Below the pieces are notes generated by a model, which worked only from the letters and a program-made list of their open reading frames with translations, was not told the DNA's origin and made no database searches. This document shows, in pieces, positions 37,273 through 49,372 of a DNA stretch of 64,000 bases. The DNA is from Chrysemys picta bellii (Eukaryota; Chordata; Testudines; Emydidae). The stretch lies in the NCBI RefSeq assembly GCF_011386835.1, contig NC_088800.1:14222572-14286571 (forward strand), in the 5' to 3' direction. The translations under genes and the position numbers were made by a program. How positions within the stretch are numbered: the stretch's first letter is position 1; the number at the start of each line of letters is the position of its first letter.

Positions 37273-38779
37273 CAGGGCTTCTGATGAGCGACAGCAGCCT
37301 GGAGTGCTAGAGCCTCTCCGGCCCAATAGGAAATATGCTGAAGGCCTTTCCTTGCTTTGCTTCTTCGTACAGCTTACAGGCCCCCTTCGTAGAGCTTTGG
37401 CTCCGTTCTAAAATCACCTCAGGCAAGCCGACACTAGCTGTCACCTTTGGACATGCCAGGATTAAAGGGGCCTCAGGAGTGACTCTGGGGCCAGAGGATG
37501 TGTGTTTAGGGGAAGACTTTGCTCATTGTTTGATGTCTGCATGTGGGTCTCGTCCCTTCATGAGCATTGTCTCCCTGCTGGCAGGTCAGTGTCAGCAACA
37601 CATAACTGAGTTATGGCTGAGTTAATGGTTTGTTTTCTAATGGAATTGGATTCGCTGCACTCAGGAGCGTGGCTTCCGGATGCAGCATCACCCGCCACAG
37701 ATGTGCTGTCAGCTTCAGTTCCTGGTGCGGGCTGGCATTGTGCTTTGCTGCCTTTGATCTGTTTTGTTGCTACAAACATCTTCAATAAACACACATTAAA
37801 ATAACAGTGGTAGGATCTAACTCCCTCAGAGCCCATCCTCACAGCTGCAGGAGGTGATTTGCTTGTATGTAAATAGAGACAGCATGTGTGTCACATTAGG
37901 AGTAGGGCGGGCCTGTCCCACCAGGCACTGCATTATTGGCTACCACAATGCCTTGCAATGCCTGCAGGGTTTGGGCAGAGACAGGCAGGACAGGAATCTT
38001 CCTCCTTAATTGTTTGGCTTCTCCTGAATGGATCCATGTAGAACCACCTGCAGTGGCCAACAGTCCTGGTGTACGTGGGCAGAATGCACCTGCCAGCCAT
38101 TCCACTGCAGCCTGCTACTCCTTTGGTTCAATAGCAAGCTGATGGCCCATGGCAGGAAAGGCAGAAGACCAACTCCCAGTGGTGTTAATCCTGAGGGTCA
38201 AATTGCAACTCAGAAAAGCTCTTGAATGGGTCTGGATGGTCAGTCTGCCACTGAGATTGGTTTGACTTCTCAGCTCTGGCATTTGTTGCCATTTCTCTCT
38301 CCCTTCCTCCCCTGGGTGAATGGGATGGAGAACAAATGCTTACAGATAAGGAATACTGGAGAGTGCAGCAGAGAGAGAGAAACCAGCTGAGAGCTGACCA
38401 TAGGTAGAGAGAGCTGGATGGACAAGCCAGTGACCAAAAGGACCTTTCCTTTCAGCTGTCAGTCAGGAGAATGAGGCAGAGGACGCGGGCATGAAGGGAT
38501 GAGTGGGGCCCTGCGCTTTCCTCATTCTGCCACTCTGCACTGCTCAGTTCTGCTTCATTGCCTGTGGGGTTTGAACATTAAAATCTGTTCCCAAGAGACT
38601 GTCGTTAGCCCTTGGCATTCTAAGCAGTTTCCAGCAGAGACTACTCTGGAGCGGGGGGTGGGGTTTGCAAGGTTTGAAAGCAGGATTCTAGTTCAGGATC
38701 ACAGAGGTTTTCCAGCTGCTAGAAGGCGAATGTTGAGGTCAGGATTTTTGCAGGAAGCCAAGCCAGAAACCTCCTAGAC

Positions 38780-38960
38780 ATAAGTGCTGAAGAGATGGAA
38801 GAGACTTATTAGATCTACTCCTCCACCCACTTGTCAATGTAAGATCGCCTATGTTTTGTGTAAATAACTCTAGAGACAGGGTTTCCACTACTTCCCCAGG
38901 GAGACGTGGTCTCCACCCCACCTCCGAACCTGACAATCAGGGCTGGGCAGCAGCCATCAG
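38780..38960 (-). mobile_element. Old CR1 LINE 3' fragment
   Basis: Phrases such as acttgtcaatgtaagatcgc and gggtttccactacttcccca match the minus-strand text of the CR1 C-terminal/3' region in diverged form. Confidence 0.5.
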
Positions 38961-40259
38961 TGAGAACTTTTGTCCAGGGAAGCTCAAGAGGGTTTCTGGC
39001 AGTGGAAAGGCTGGCGGCTGGGCAGCAATGGGGAGGCAGACAGAAGAAGTGCTCACTGTGGGTAGGGGGATGGAGCACTCTGCAGCAGCAGTCTGATCTA
39101 GAGGTGACAAAGACATCGACCATAGTAGCTAAATTCACACCCAAGAGAAACGAGCACAGCCTCCTAGTCAGATCTAGATGGACAAAGGTGCTTTGACCAA
39201 AGCTATTCTTTTATCCTTCAAAAGCAGCTGGGAATCTAACCCGACCTTCAAGTTGTGAGCGGAGGTCATAAAAAATGAACACAGCCTCAAACTGGAGGCA
39301 TGGCATCAACTCAGTCTCATCATCCTGCTGCTTCCCCCTCTCCCCATAAACACTTCACTCTAACCCAGCTCACTTTCATCTATGCCCCACCCTCATCTAA
39401 ACTCTGAGACACCTGATCGCCCTCCCTGGGTTGGTGGAGATGGAGATGCTCAATTAGGTGTTATCTGCATACTGAGAAGGCCTCAGCTCAAACCTCCCCA
39501 CTAAGTCCCCTAATGACCTCAGACACACATGAATCATGAGGGATGGCAGCATAGAATGCTGATGTACCCCACAAGAAGGCGCCACAGCCAAACCTCAGAG
39601 AGAAGTGAAGGGAACTCGAGTCTCTGGGAAGGTAAAGGCTTTTCCGAAGGAGCAGAGACCGGGGGGTCAGTGCTTGTGTACGTGAGTGTCAGTAGGACTT
39701 GCAAGGGGTTCTGAGAGGGGATTCAGTCTACTCGGAGGCTATGTCTACTATAATTCAGTTACTCTGGGCTGCTCATTCAGAGTTAAAGGGCCTCTGTCAT
39801 CAGCTCAAAATTTACATTTGGTGGAAATAATTTTTTCCAAACCCTACCTGCCCCCAGGAACGTTTCCTCTTCTATTAGCAGTGAAAACAGTTGTTTTCAT
39901 ACAAATAAACTGCGAACATTTGCAACCTAAGATGTGCATCTTGGAGAACCTGGGAGCAAAACTGATTACAAGCAAAATGGAATGGACTTAGTCAGTTTCC
40001 TTTGTCCAAGCTAAAGAAAATACAACTGGTGAATGAAGAGCATCAGCAGTGAGAGGAAAACTGGATTTTTAAAAATCCTCTCCCATTTCGACTCTCTAGT
40101 GTTATTAGAGACAGGGGAGGAAATCCGTTTGTTTAAAGAGTATGATTTTTGAATGGATCACAGATTCCCTTTCAAACTGCACTCCAAATGCAAGATAAAG
40201 ACAGAGTGATGTGCGGAAAGGCTGCTGATGGTGTCTTTATTGTGTGATTTGCCTTGGTT

Positions 40260-40385
40260 TTTCTGAAGTACTTCTTTTTAGCCGATTACCATGTATTTAC
40301 AGTTAGCGTAATTATATCTAATTACTTAATTAGTGTGAATACGTGTAATTACTAACTTCGAATATGCAATTATGTCAGGGCAGCC
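40260..40385. promoter_or_regulatory. Candidate homeodomain-binding enhancer (TAATTA cluster)
   Basis: Four TAATTA hexamers occur within 43 bp (40309-40314, 40319-40324, 40327-40332, 40346-40351), with a further atgcaattat near 40374. The stretch is AT-rich, repeat-free by eye and non-coding, inside the NTRK3 intron. The regulatory role is inferred from the motif density alone. Confidence 0.3.
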
Positions 40386-42224
40386 TGTAATAAATGCGGT
40401 TGTAAAAAAAACCCTCATTAGCACTCTATAGAAGGACATCGGCTCCGCCCACATGGTGAATGCATCGCAGTGTTAAGGCTGCACCAGTCCCGACAGAGGA
40501 AAACAAACCAAACAACCGTCGTGCCCAGTCTGCAGCAGCAGCAACAAAATCAGAGAAGGCTCTGAATGACTCCAGCATCGCTGTTTTTACTGGGGCCAGA
40601 GCGTCCTGTTCTGAGAGAGCAGCCCCGACTGACCCTTCACCCCAGACGCAAACTGAGAAATGCCTGAGATCTCAGTAAGCAGATATGCCCACCTGATCCC
40701 TATTTCGTGTCCCAGAAAAAAGGGACTCTATATTGCCGCCAATTCTTCTGAGATCAACATGCCCCATCTTAAATCTGACACTCAGCTTAACTCCCTGCAG
40801 GGGAGTGAGAACTACTGAAGCTGAAGCTTTTATTTATTAACAAAATGCATCCTTCCAAGCCATGGCGCTGACCGGTGCACATGGAGTTATGGCTGGAAGG
40901 AGCAGAGGGAATGGCAAAGAGTAGAGCACGAGGTCCCAAAGTGTCAATATGTCCCAACACAGGGACAGGGTGGCACATTTGCTTCCAGGCCCTTTCCCCA
41001 AACCCACATCTAGGAAGGGAAGAATGACTCCTCCCGTCTCTCTAATTCTGGAAGCAGCAGCAAGTAGGTGAGTGAGAGAAAGGCCCTGGTCTCAGGAGTT
41101 CCCAGAAAATCACAGGTGAGAGAGAGAGCTCCAGCATCCTTCATCCTATTGACAGGGAAAAAAACCCAGCACATCCATAGTCAGAAGCAAACGTCTGTCT
41201 CCTCGCAGACAGCAGTAATTAATGGGTCTGTAAGAGTACCCCCCGCAGGACAGGTTTGTGCAGAAGCAGCAAGAGGGGGCAAAGCTTAGCAGGCAGCAAG
41301 CCGCTTTCCATATTTCATCTGCAATTCCATTATGCAGAACTAAGTGGCTGGGAATAAACATCCATCATTCCCGCATGATAAGCGATGTTTGTTAGTGCAG
41401 AGGGTGACGGAAATCTATATCGCACCAATGTACTATTAATACTGCATTAAGCACAGAGAGTTTTCTCTCCTCACTGTAATTCAGTAACAGGTGTCTGCGT
41501 GTCCTCAGCCCAAACACCCGGCGTCACAGCCAACCAGAGAGGAGGACCAAGCTAAAGAAAGAGAGAAGCCACGTTCCAGTGTCTACAGATGATACGTTAA
41601 CAAAACCTGTATTTGAACCTGGGCTCTACAGGTTATGTGGGGGTGAATGCCATTGCTAGCGATGGGCTTCATAGTCTAATATCCAACTAGTGGACTTAGC
41701 AGGAAGGCAGTGATCAGAAGGGCAGGGGCTAACTGGCACTGGTATGTCCAGGCATTGTACCAGCCCCTTTTCTGGATGGACTCTGCTGGGTATTAATAGG
41801 CTTGCCTATCTAAAGGGCTTCACCTCTCCTTCACAGAAGAAAGGGGGAGGAGGGAGAAATATTTTAAGAGGAGCAAACCAGAGGTCCAATGTGTAAAATG
41901 CTGGGTGAATGGGAACAGTCACTCACCTCCAGCCAGACCCAACACGTCAAATGAGGGCTGGGCAGAATGGCTTGGGTAAAATAAAAACCAAATGGAAGCT
42001 CCAAAGAGTCTGGTTGGTTTTATTTATTGTAAAGGTGAACTATAATACTTTCCAGGGCTCAGGCCACACTGCTACTGAAGTCACAGGTCTGAATAAGAGC
42101 TGCAGGATTGGGCCCTAAAATATACTAAACTAATGCCAGAAACATGGAACCCTGCAGATGATTCCAGGTAGGTAAGCAGAGAGGCAAGTGCTTTCCCTGT
42201 AATCTGTTGTGCGTGTATTTATTG

Positions 42225-42260
42225 ACAATGTTATATTCTCCCCATGTTATATTCTCCCCA
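42225..42260. repeat. Short tandem duplication
   Basis: gttatattctccccat occurs twice head to tail. Confidence 0.85.
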
Positions 42261-44088
42261 TGTGGCCCGGTTAAATGATCCAGATTCCAGCCCCTCATGG
42301 TTCTGCTGCATATTGAACTTTTCAGATCTTAATCAAATGGAACCCGTGAAACTTTCGGACCAAATTCTGCTGCGATTTACTTCCCGGGCAGCCCCACAAA
42401 ACTCAGAGTAAATTGACTCCTTTGACTTTCAACCACCACTACTACAATGGTGCTTACACACCAAAATGGTTGGTGTACTATGAAAGACCATAGATTACAG
42501 AGATGAGAGAGAGAAAGCAGAGAATCAAAGCCATCAGAGTCTGTAAAGTGTTTTGAGATGAGGTGCTATAAGAAATATAAAACATAAATATGATACAGAA
42601 ATACCACACTATTTGGCTCCTTCTGCCTAACCAAAACACTCCACCCCATCCCTGTACAAACAGACCAAAAGAAATACATTAAAATACAAATCAAAGGGAA
42701 AGCCAGGCACAGTGACTGGATACACCCCATTGCTCTGGTGATTGAAGTGCAACAAGCAACAGTCCAGGATTGGAGGTCCAGCTCATGTTTCTCTCTATCA
42801 GTTCTTGTGAGTGTCAGCGATAGGACCAGCCCTTGACATCTCAGCAGGAGGGGAAAGGGATGCTGTTCGGGCTTATCTGATTGCAAAAGAGGAAGCCATG
42901 GAGAACCAACTTCTTGCCTAATGTTCAGTACTGGGTAAATTTCTAATGGTTTGGAAGTTTGATTCCTATGAACACCTTAAAGCTCAGTGGCTGACTCAAA
43001 TTTTTCCAGCCTCCCAAGTTGGCAAAAACAGACTGGAAGTCTGGCTCTCCAGCAAGATCCCTCGTACTTCCTGCTCCTGGTCAGCCCGGAAAGATAGTGA
43101 CAATAACTTTCCTTGTGACATTTTGTTACATCCAATCCTGACTTGAACCAAGAAATGCAAAATATTCCAAGAACCTGAACAGTAACTGGAGTGGGGGGTG
43201 GTTGCTTCCAGGAATTGGCAAAGGCTGAGGGTGCAGCGAGAGGTTTGTATCTGATCCACTGACTGTGAATAGGCTCCACATATTGAGGGACAGTGGCCCG
43301 GGAAGCAGTCGTGGTATGTGGTGACCAAGAGTGCATCTTTTTTAATAGCCCTTCACTTTTACTATCAGAGTTTATGAGGGCTCCCGCTAAGCTGGGATGG
43401 ACAGTTTATCACCTCGTGTGGAAGATATTTGCTATTTAATGGATTTTGCTCACAATGCAGATTTCAAGCTTTTCAGAGGCCCCCCTGAGTGTAAGAAATG
43501 AAGTGTCTGAATCTGTTGCTCTCCTGCTCCAAGTGTTTTCTGTGTATCTGCCCTACCTGTAGACACTGCTGTGTTTGCCCTTTGGGCTGCAGGTTGTTCA
43601 AGGAGGCAGTCCCGCTGCTATGAGGGTAGGGAATTGTTGGAGAAGGAAGGGTAGATGCATTCTTATCACACATAGGAAGCAGGTCTCTCTAATGCCTTGT
43701 GCTCTCAAGTTGCACTGGCTCACGCCTCTGGTACAGTGCCCAAAGCAAACGTCTGCAGGCTCCATTCTAGGCTGTCTCTGTCCTGAATGGGGAAGGTGAT
43801 TAGCGGGTAGTGGTAGGAGGATGAAAGTGGAGTGGAGGGTGAGGGTGAGGGTGGGAATTCTCCTTCTGAAGCACCTTCATGTATGTTGTGATTTTTGAGA
43901 CCTGAGATTTACCTTGGGGTTCACTTTCATCTCTGGACCATACAAGACCCATTACCCTCCCCCACATCCTCTTCTTCCTTTACCTCTTCCTCCTCATCCT
44001 TCTTTCCCCACCCACTTCTCTTCCCCCACCCCCGCCCCCATTCTTGTCCTCTCGTAAGCAGAAGGATCCAGCTGAATAAGGCACTCAC

Positions 44089-44277
44089 ATGTGTCTGGCT
44101 TGTGGCAGTTGTGGCCTTGCCTGAAGTACTGGGGGTTCTCGATGACGGGGATACGGGTCATGCCGATCACCACCGTGTCCGGGCCAGCATCCAGCGACGA
44201 GGGTGTGGTGATGCCATGGTTGATATGATGGAGGGGGCTGGCAGAATCCTCCTCCCCGCTGATCACTGCCACGGGAC
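44089..44277 (-). CDS. NTRK3: NTRK3 (TrkC) juxtamembrane exon, 189 bp
   Basis: This is an internal coding exon of the neurotrophin-3 receptor tyrosine kinase. On the minus strand an acceptor ...CTAG precedes 44277 and a donor GTGAGTGC occupies 44088-44081. The exon is 189 bp: two bases completing a Gly codon, 62 full codons, and one base of the next codon. The peptide starts [18 protein letters not shown] and ends [12 protein letters not shown]. It matches the cytoplasmic segment of TrkC between the membrane helix and the kinase domain. It contains IENPQYF, the NPXY site (Tyr516 in human TrkC numbering, as I recall) that docks Shc and FRS2 to start Ras/MAPK and PI3K signalling. The reading frame is intact and looks essentially unchanged from mammals. 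The final T of the exon can join AT.. to give Tyr and enter the kinase exons, or GG.. to give Trp and enter the truncated-isoform exons, so this exon is the splice branch point. The assignment is confident; the exon number depends on the reference transcript. Confidence 0.96.
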
Positions 44278-45529
44278 CTAGAGCCATCACACACAAAAAC
44301 ATCAGACAACACAATGAAGAGACAAGTGGCCCAGATCCCTGTGTGGTTCTTCTGTTCACTGTTACATACAGTTCACCCAGGTTAGTCGCGTCAGCTGGAC
44401 AAAGACTAATCTAACCTCCTGAACAGGATTAATTATCCTGGGAGTCTCCCAGACAATGCACGGGTCCTGGGGAGAGCCCTTCCCGTTCACCATTCCGGTG
44501 AGCAAGCCAGACTGAATCCTGGAGACCAAAGTCCTCTCCCTCCAGAACTACAGCACGGGCAGCAACAGAACAGGCTTCAGCCCTGCCCTGGAGGGCCACC
44601 GGCTTTAGGCCCTGCAGGACAGTTCAGCCTCTGTGGTGTTCATATACTACAGTGCTGGGTGTGATATGAGAACCGAGAGATTAAACTGGGAACCGAGAGC
44701 GCAGACTGGAGAAGCAGCATTCTCAAATAGGGCTTCCTGGGTCACACGCTGTGCTCAGATGACATTTCCCTCTCACCACCCATGTACACCTCCACCTTCC
44801 CTCTTTCCCTGCCTGCATGCACACAACCACTCGATCCAGCTGATGTGCTTGGGAACCTGTGATCCATAGGAGTTAATCCTGAGTGAATCGCACAGTGATG
44901 GAAATGCACCCCGCTCCTTCCTAACTGTGTGCTGAGCAACCCACACCCTCTCCACCGGAGCCCCTCCGAAGCCAGAGCATTCACAGACAGCGGGAGAAGA
45001 AAAACAGCCAGTGCTCTCTGACTGCAATCCAGGGGAATCCCCCCAACCTTCTCCACCTGCCATCAACTTGTTGGGCTGCTCTTGCCTGAGAAGAGGCTGC
45101 AGGAGGATTTTCCCACTGGCAGAGCTTCTCCTTGCTGGCACTCCACAGTGTTGGCTTCTCCACGCTCCGCCTCTCTCCGCCTCTGCCACAAAAACCCACA
45201 GCCAGCACCAGGAGCGAGCCCCAAGCACGGTGCAGAGCCAGGCAGCAATTGGAGCATGCTTTGGGCTGAGCTGTAATAGGCTCAGGAGAGTTCCTCCTCC
45301 CCATCTTCTCTAATTTGACTGGTGCCATCTCAAGTCCTTTTTAACTCCCAGTTCCCCATCTGCTGCTCACGTCCAGGGATGCTTTATCAATCTCGTCACT
45401 CGGTCACACTGCTGGGCAGCAGGACTAATGGAGAAGCCCGGAGTCTCTCTCCACGCTGGCCTTCTAAGCCGAGGCTGACACTTGTCACCCAGTGGGAACT
45501 GCATGGCAGGTGAGCCGTTGCAGCAGCCC

Positions 45530-45915
45530 GCACAGTAGACCCTTACACACAAATAGTTCCCTCCCTTCTCCCAACGCACCCACATCCACAATCACCTTAA
45601 CACCCCAAACACCGGTCCCCTCTCCTTCTCAGACACCCCAAAATACTTCACCATCCGTGTACACCTCCCTGCCCTTTCACAAACCGCCCTCTCCAAAACA
45701 CCACATGTACACACCCCTCCAACCACTCATGCTAACACTGCCAAATGGGCACACTCAACCTCCCCTCAGACACCCTAATGGCCCAAACACTGCAAACATA
45801 CAGCCCACTTCCTGCAAACACAGACCCCCTCACATCCAAGCATGCACATGCACACACACATCCAAATCCCAGAGTACGGCTGCTCTAACCCCGCCCCAAC
45901 ACACACCCATTTTCA
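45530..45915. repeat. CA- and C-rich low-complexity region
   Basis: Degenerate runs of cacac and caccc on the plus strand give an artificial Pro/Thr/Ser/His-rich open frame. This is probably a decayed CA microsatellite. Confidence 0.7.
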
Positions 45916-46931
45916 TACGCAAAAGGATGCCCTGAAGAAAGGGACAGGTGACCTAATAGCCAGGGTTCAGCTTCTCAAACCCATGAATATGTTACAAATC
46001 TCAGTTACACCCTGATTTTTACAGCCCCAGTTGTAAAACTGCCCATCAGCTTTCACGACGGAAAGTTCTCAAGGCCAGAAAACCGCACGGGACTTCAGAG
46101 GCCAGGAGGGATCATTATGAAATGTTCTTTCCACAAGCCCCATGATCGCATCCATCATTTCCCCACGCCCCTGGTAAAGCCGAAAATTGCAAGCTTCAGC
46201 CACCTGTCTTGCATGAATGGGAAACTGTGAGGAGCTTGGGAATGAGAAGACTCCAACGCATGCTTTTGCAAGGACGCTCTCCTCAGCACCCTAATCAAAC
46301 ACACTGCAATTTATTCAGACACCGAGGGAAGAAAAATCCCAGCCATCTGGTGATGCGTCTCTGCTGTTTTCCGGAAGCTACCAGGGGCTAACAGAAGGTT
46401 AAGCCAAGATGAGCAGAGCTGCTCCACCTTCTACCTGCGCCGAGTAGAAAATGTCTCTCTCCTGTCACTAATCTATTGCTAATTGCACAATTACTTTATT
46501 ATGTAGTGCTAGCAACAAAGAAGAGAGTCTTGAAGTCATTTTACTCTCTTGGAGCTTCTGAGAGGATCCAGAGAATATGTGCTTCATTCAGACATTCTGA
46601 CTGCATTCATTTAGTCTAATTTCTCAGACTTCAAGTACTGTTTGTTCTTCCGAGTGGAACATAATAAAGTTATTGTGTAATTAGCAGATTCCTGGCAGGT
46701 GTTTTACTCACAAGAAAGAAGTCTCTCCCTTTACTGTGAGTTCCTTTTGGCAGGTTCTCGCCTTCTGTCAGGGCCCAGATTACTCTCAGCTCCTGTGATG
46801 TTACAGAAAACACAGCGGAATTCAGCTCCCCAGCAAAATGCCTGCGTTAAGACTACAGCTATTGTGTTTCTCCAAACACAATAAACAAAAAGCAATTTCA
46901 GTCTGAATGACTTATTTTAGATGAAGAGAAC

Positions 46932-46961
46932 ATCACCACCACCACCACACACACACACACC
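46932..46961. repeat. (CAC)n(AC)n microsatellite
   Basis: A CAC trinucleotide run passes directly into an AC dinucleotide run. Confidence 0.9.
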
Positions 46962-47869
46962 ACTCCCACCAAAGAAAGAACAAAAGCAAAGTCTTTTTCA
47001 TGGTAGGTGTTTCCTCTGTCACAAACTGCACTGAGAAGTGAACATAACATGACGTCTGTCTCTGCAAAAAATCTGGTCTACTATCCTAGTATATGGCGCT
47101 TGTATCTTGATCGACATGTTTCTGTATCCTGCACCCTTAAATGTAGGAATGTCACCCTCCCGCCTGCAGAGAGTCTATAAAGGTCCCACTTCCCCCTACG
47201 GCAGTGGCAGAGGCCAACTGACAACCTCACGGGTCTCTCCAGGCAGCAGGATCTTTGGATTTAGGGGAGCTGATGGAAGTGCTGGGCAACTGATAGGAAA
47301 ACCCATCCTCAGGAGATTCCAAGCGTGCCTCCCAGAGCAATGAAGCCTGGATAATGTCTCAAAGGTGGGATTAGCACCAAACTTTTGGGACCTGTTCCAA
47401 ACTGAGCCACATCTTTGAACCTTGAGAGCTTCACCCACCTTTAATGATTCGTAACAATTCACTGATGCTGTGCAATTCATTTGCCAAACCAGACAAAATC
47501 GGAACATTAGTACACTCTTGACTAAGCTGATGAGGGCTGGGGGGGCGCAGGGGCAGGAGAAAAGGGAGGGGACAGTAACCAAGATTGCCCTAGGGGCAGG
47601 TTGAGATCAACTGATCCAGCAACAGACTTGCGATACTGCACTAGCCAACATAATGAAGCTGATTGTACACGACAATACACTTAGTTCAGGCAGCTCCACA
47701 GAATACAAGAGGCTGCCTGCAGAGGGGAGCATGCCTGGTGACTCCCTGGCTAATGTCTACCTAACCAGGTCAGCACTGAGGTCTTCAAACTGGTGCTCCT
47801 ATCCCTCAGGTTGAAGGTGGGCTTCAAACTGAATCCCAAGAAGGCAGAATGCAAAAGAGGCAGAGAAGA

Positions 47870-48240
47870 ACCATAGGCATTAACGATGGACAAGACCCAT
47901 TACAGTAGGTCACATCAAGCCCATTCAACCACCCCATCAATGTAGGGCTGTCCCGTTTAAATGTCTCAAGCAATGGGGCTTCCACCACTCCCCTTTTGGA
48001 CACTAGAATCTCATGGTCTTACCTCACTGGTAGGAAGTGTTTCCTGGAGTCGCTCAGCAGTTTCCTTCTCTTCATTCCATCCCCACTGCTCCTACTTCAA
48101 GCTCTTTTCGAATGCTCCCCAAAATATCTCATGCTCCTTGATCTTTACACCCTTCAAAGGTCTTTGTAGATTTCACTCTCAGGTAATTCCCCATAGCAGG
48201 CTGTCACCCATGCCAACTCTCTTTCTCCAGGCTCAGCCCA
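47870..48240 (-). mobile_element. Old CR1 LINE fragment
   Basis: The order of motifs (cccatcaatgtagggctgtc, gcttccaccactcccctttt, ggaagtgtttcctggagtcg, tcattccatccccactgctc) follows the minus-strand CR1 C-terminal region in heavily diverged form. Confidence 0.55.
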
Positions 48241-48286
48241 CTTCCTCCACTTTCGCTTACTCTTCCATACATTGGCATTTCAGTCA

Positions 48287-48555
48287 GGCCAGGTCCACTC
48301 TACAGAATTCTGTCAGCATACCTATGTCAGTTGGGGGGTGGGTGAAAAAACCACAGCCCCTAGCTGACAGCTATGCCAGCAAAAACCCCAAGGCAGACAC
48401 AGCTGTGCCGACAGAAGCAGAGCTAACATTGTTGCAGGAAGCGGTGCAACTCTGTTGACAGAAATACTCCTTCTGTTGTAGACATAAGCTGCATCCACAC
48501 TAGAGGGCTCTGACAGTATAGCTGCCGGCAAAGCATCTGTAGCCTGGACAAGGCC
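48287..48555. mobile_element. PIF/Harbinger-type MITE (269 bp)
   Basis: The left end GGCCAGGTCCACTCTAC and GGCCTTGTCCAGGCTAC from the right are inverted repeats. A 3-bp direct repeat tca flanks it (48284-48286 and 48556-48558). The right end directly abuts the target duplication of a hAT element. Confidence 0.75.
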
Positions 48556-48566
48556 TCAGTCTAAAC

Positions 48567-49190
48567 CAGGGGTCTTAAACTCAGTTTACCTTAGGGCCAG
48601 TGCCAGTCATCAAATCCTCCTTGCGGGCCAATAATGTCACTGAAGATGGTGTTCAGAAAAGAAAACGTTTATATTGTATTTTTTTATTTTGAATTTCTTA
48701 GAACTAATGAAACTGTCATACAACTTTATACAATTCTTCGCCTGCCAGAGAGTTTTTAGTGTTTGCCAGACACCTGGCAACGCTTCAGTTCTGTCAATTT
48801 GTTGATGTTTGGCCTCAGTGACTGAGCAGTTGAAACCTTCAGGATTGAGCAAGGTGTGCATCAGATAGTTGTGTTCGGTATTTTGACTTGTTTATATTCA
48901 TTGTGGAAAAAAGTGACGCTGCCTCCATGGCTGACTCTGCCCGGCAACTAATGATGCGCCCTCCATGGCTGACTCTGCCCAGCAACTAATGATGCTGTTT
49001 CCCTGCCTGATTCGGCCCGGCGACTAGTGATGCTATCTCTGTCCCTCTCCCCCAGCCAATGGGAGCTGCAGGAGGCAGCGCCTGCAGCAGACAGAGCCGA
49101 CAGTGGCTGCATGGATCTGTCCTCCACAGGCCGCAATGGGGAGGTTCTCGGGCAGCAGATGGCCCATGGGCCAGGACTTTGAGACCCCTG
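48567..49190. mobile_element. hAT-type nonautonomous element (624 bp)
   Basis: The ends CAGGGGTCTTAAACTCA and ...TTTGAGACCCCTG are inverted repeats. The 8-bp flanks gtctaaac (48559-48566) and gtttaaac (49191-49198) are a target duplication with one change. Three 38-bp tandem units lie inside at about 48922-49035 (ctgactctgcccggcaacta type). There is no transposase reading frame. Confidence 0.85.
48922..49035. repeat. 38-bp tandem repeat, three units, inside the hAT element
   Basis: Units start at 48922, 48960 and about 48998. The first two differ at few positions and the third is more diverged. Confidence 0.8.
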
Positions 49191-49372
49191 GTTTAAACAG
49201 AGAGCAATTCTTTGGTTAGCACCCCGAATGGGCCTGGTGTTTAAAAGGGGCTGTCAGGGATCCCTAAGTGCCAGTTAAGTGTTTTCATGTCCCAAGGCAG
49301 TAACGTGATGTGGTGGTAGGGCACACATCAGGGTAAGTGAGCAGGAAGGGTGGCTAAAAGTCATTAGGATTA

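Larger units (their letters stand above)
14540..44088 (-). other. NTRK3: NTRK3 intron between juxtamembrane exon and truncated-isoform terminal exon
   Basis: About 29.5 kb of non-coding sequence separates the two recognisable exons. It should contain one more small isoform-specific exon, which I searched for without success by looking for codons of its expected Trp-Val-Phe-Ser-Asn start and Tyr-Ile-Tyr-Glu-Glu core. The rest is interspersed repeats (listed separately), AT-rich unique sequence and microsatellites. In gene orientation the interval ends at the polypyrimidine-rich acceptor at 14540. Confidence 0.85.

Noticed and set aside
45492..45935. 147-residue Pro/Thr/Ser-rich open frame
   Set aside because: Composition follows directly from the CA- and C-rich low-complexity DNA.
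47961..48458. 165-residue open frame on the plus strand
   Set aside because: It runs across the boundary from an old CR1 fragment (antisense) into a MITE, so it cannot be a gene.
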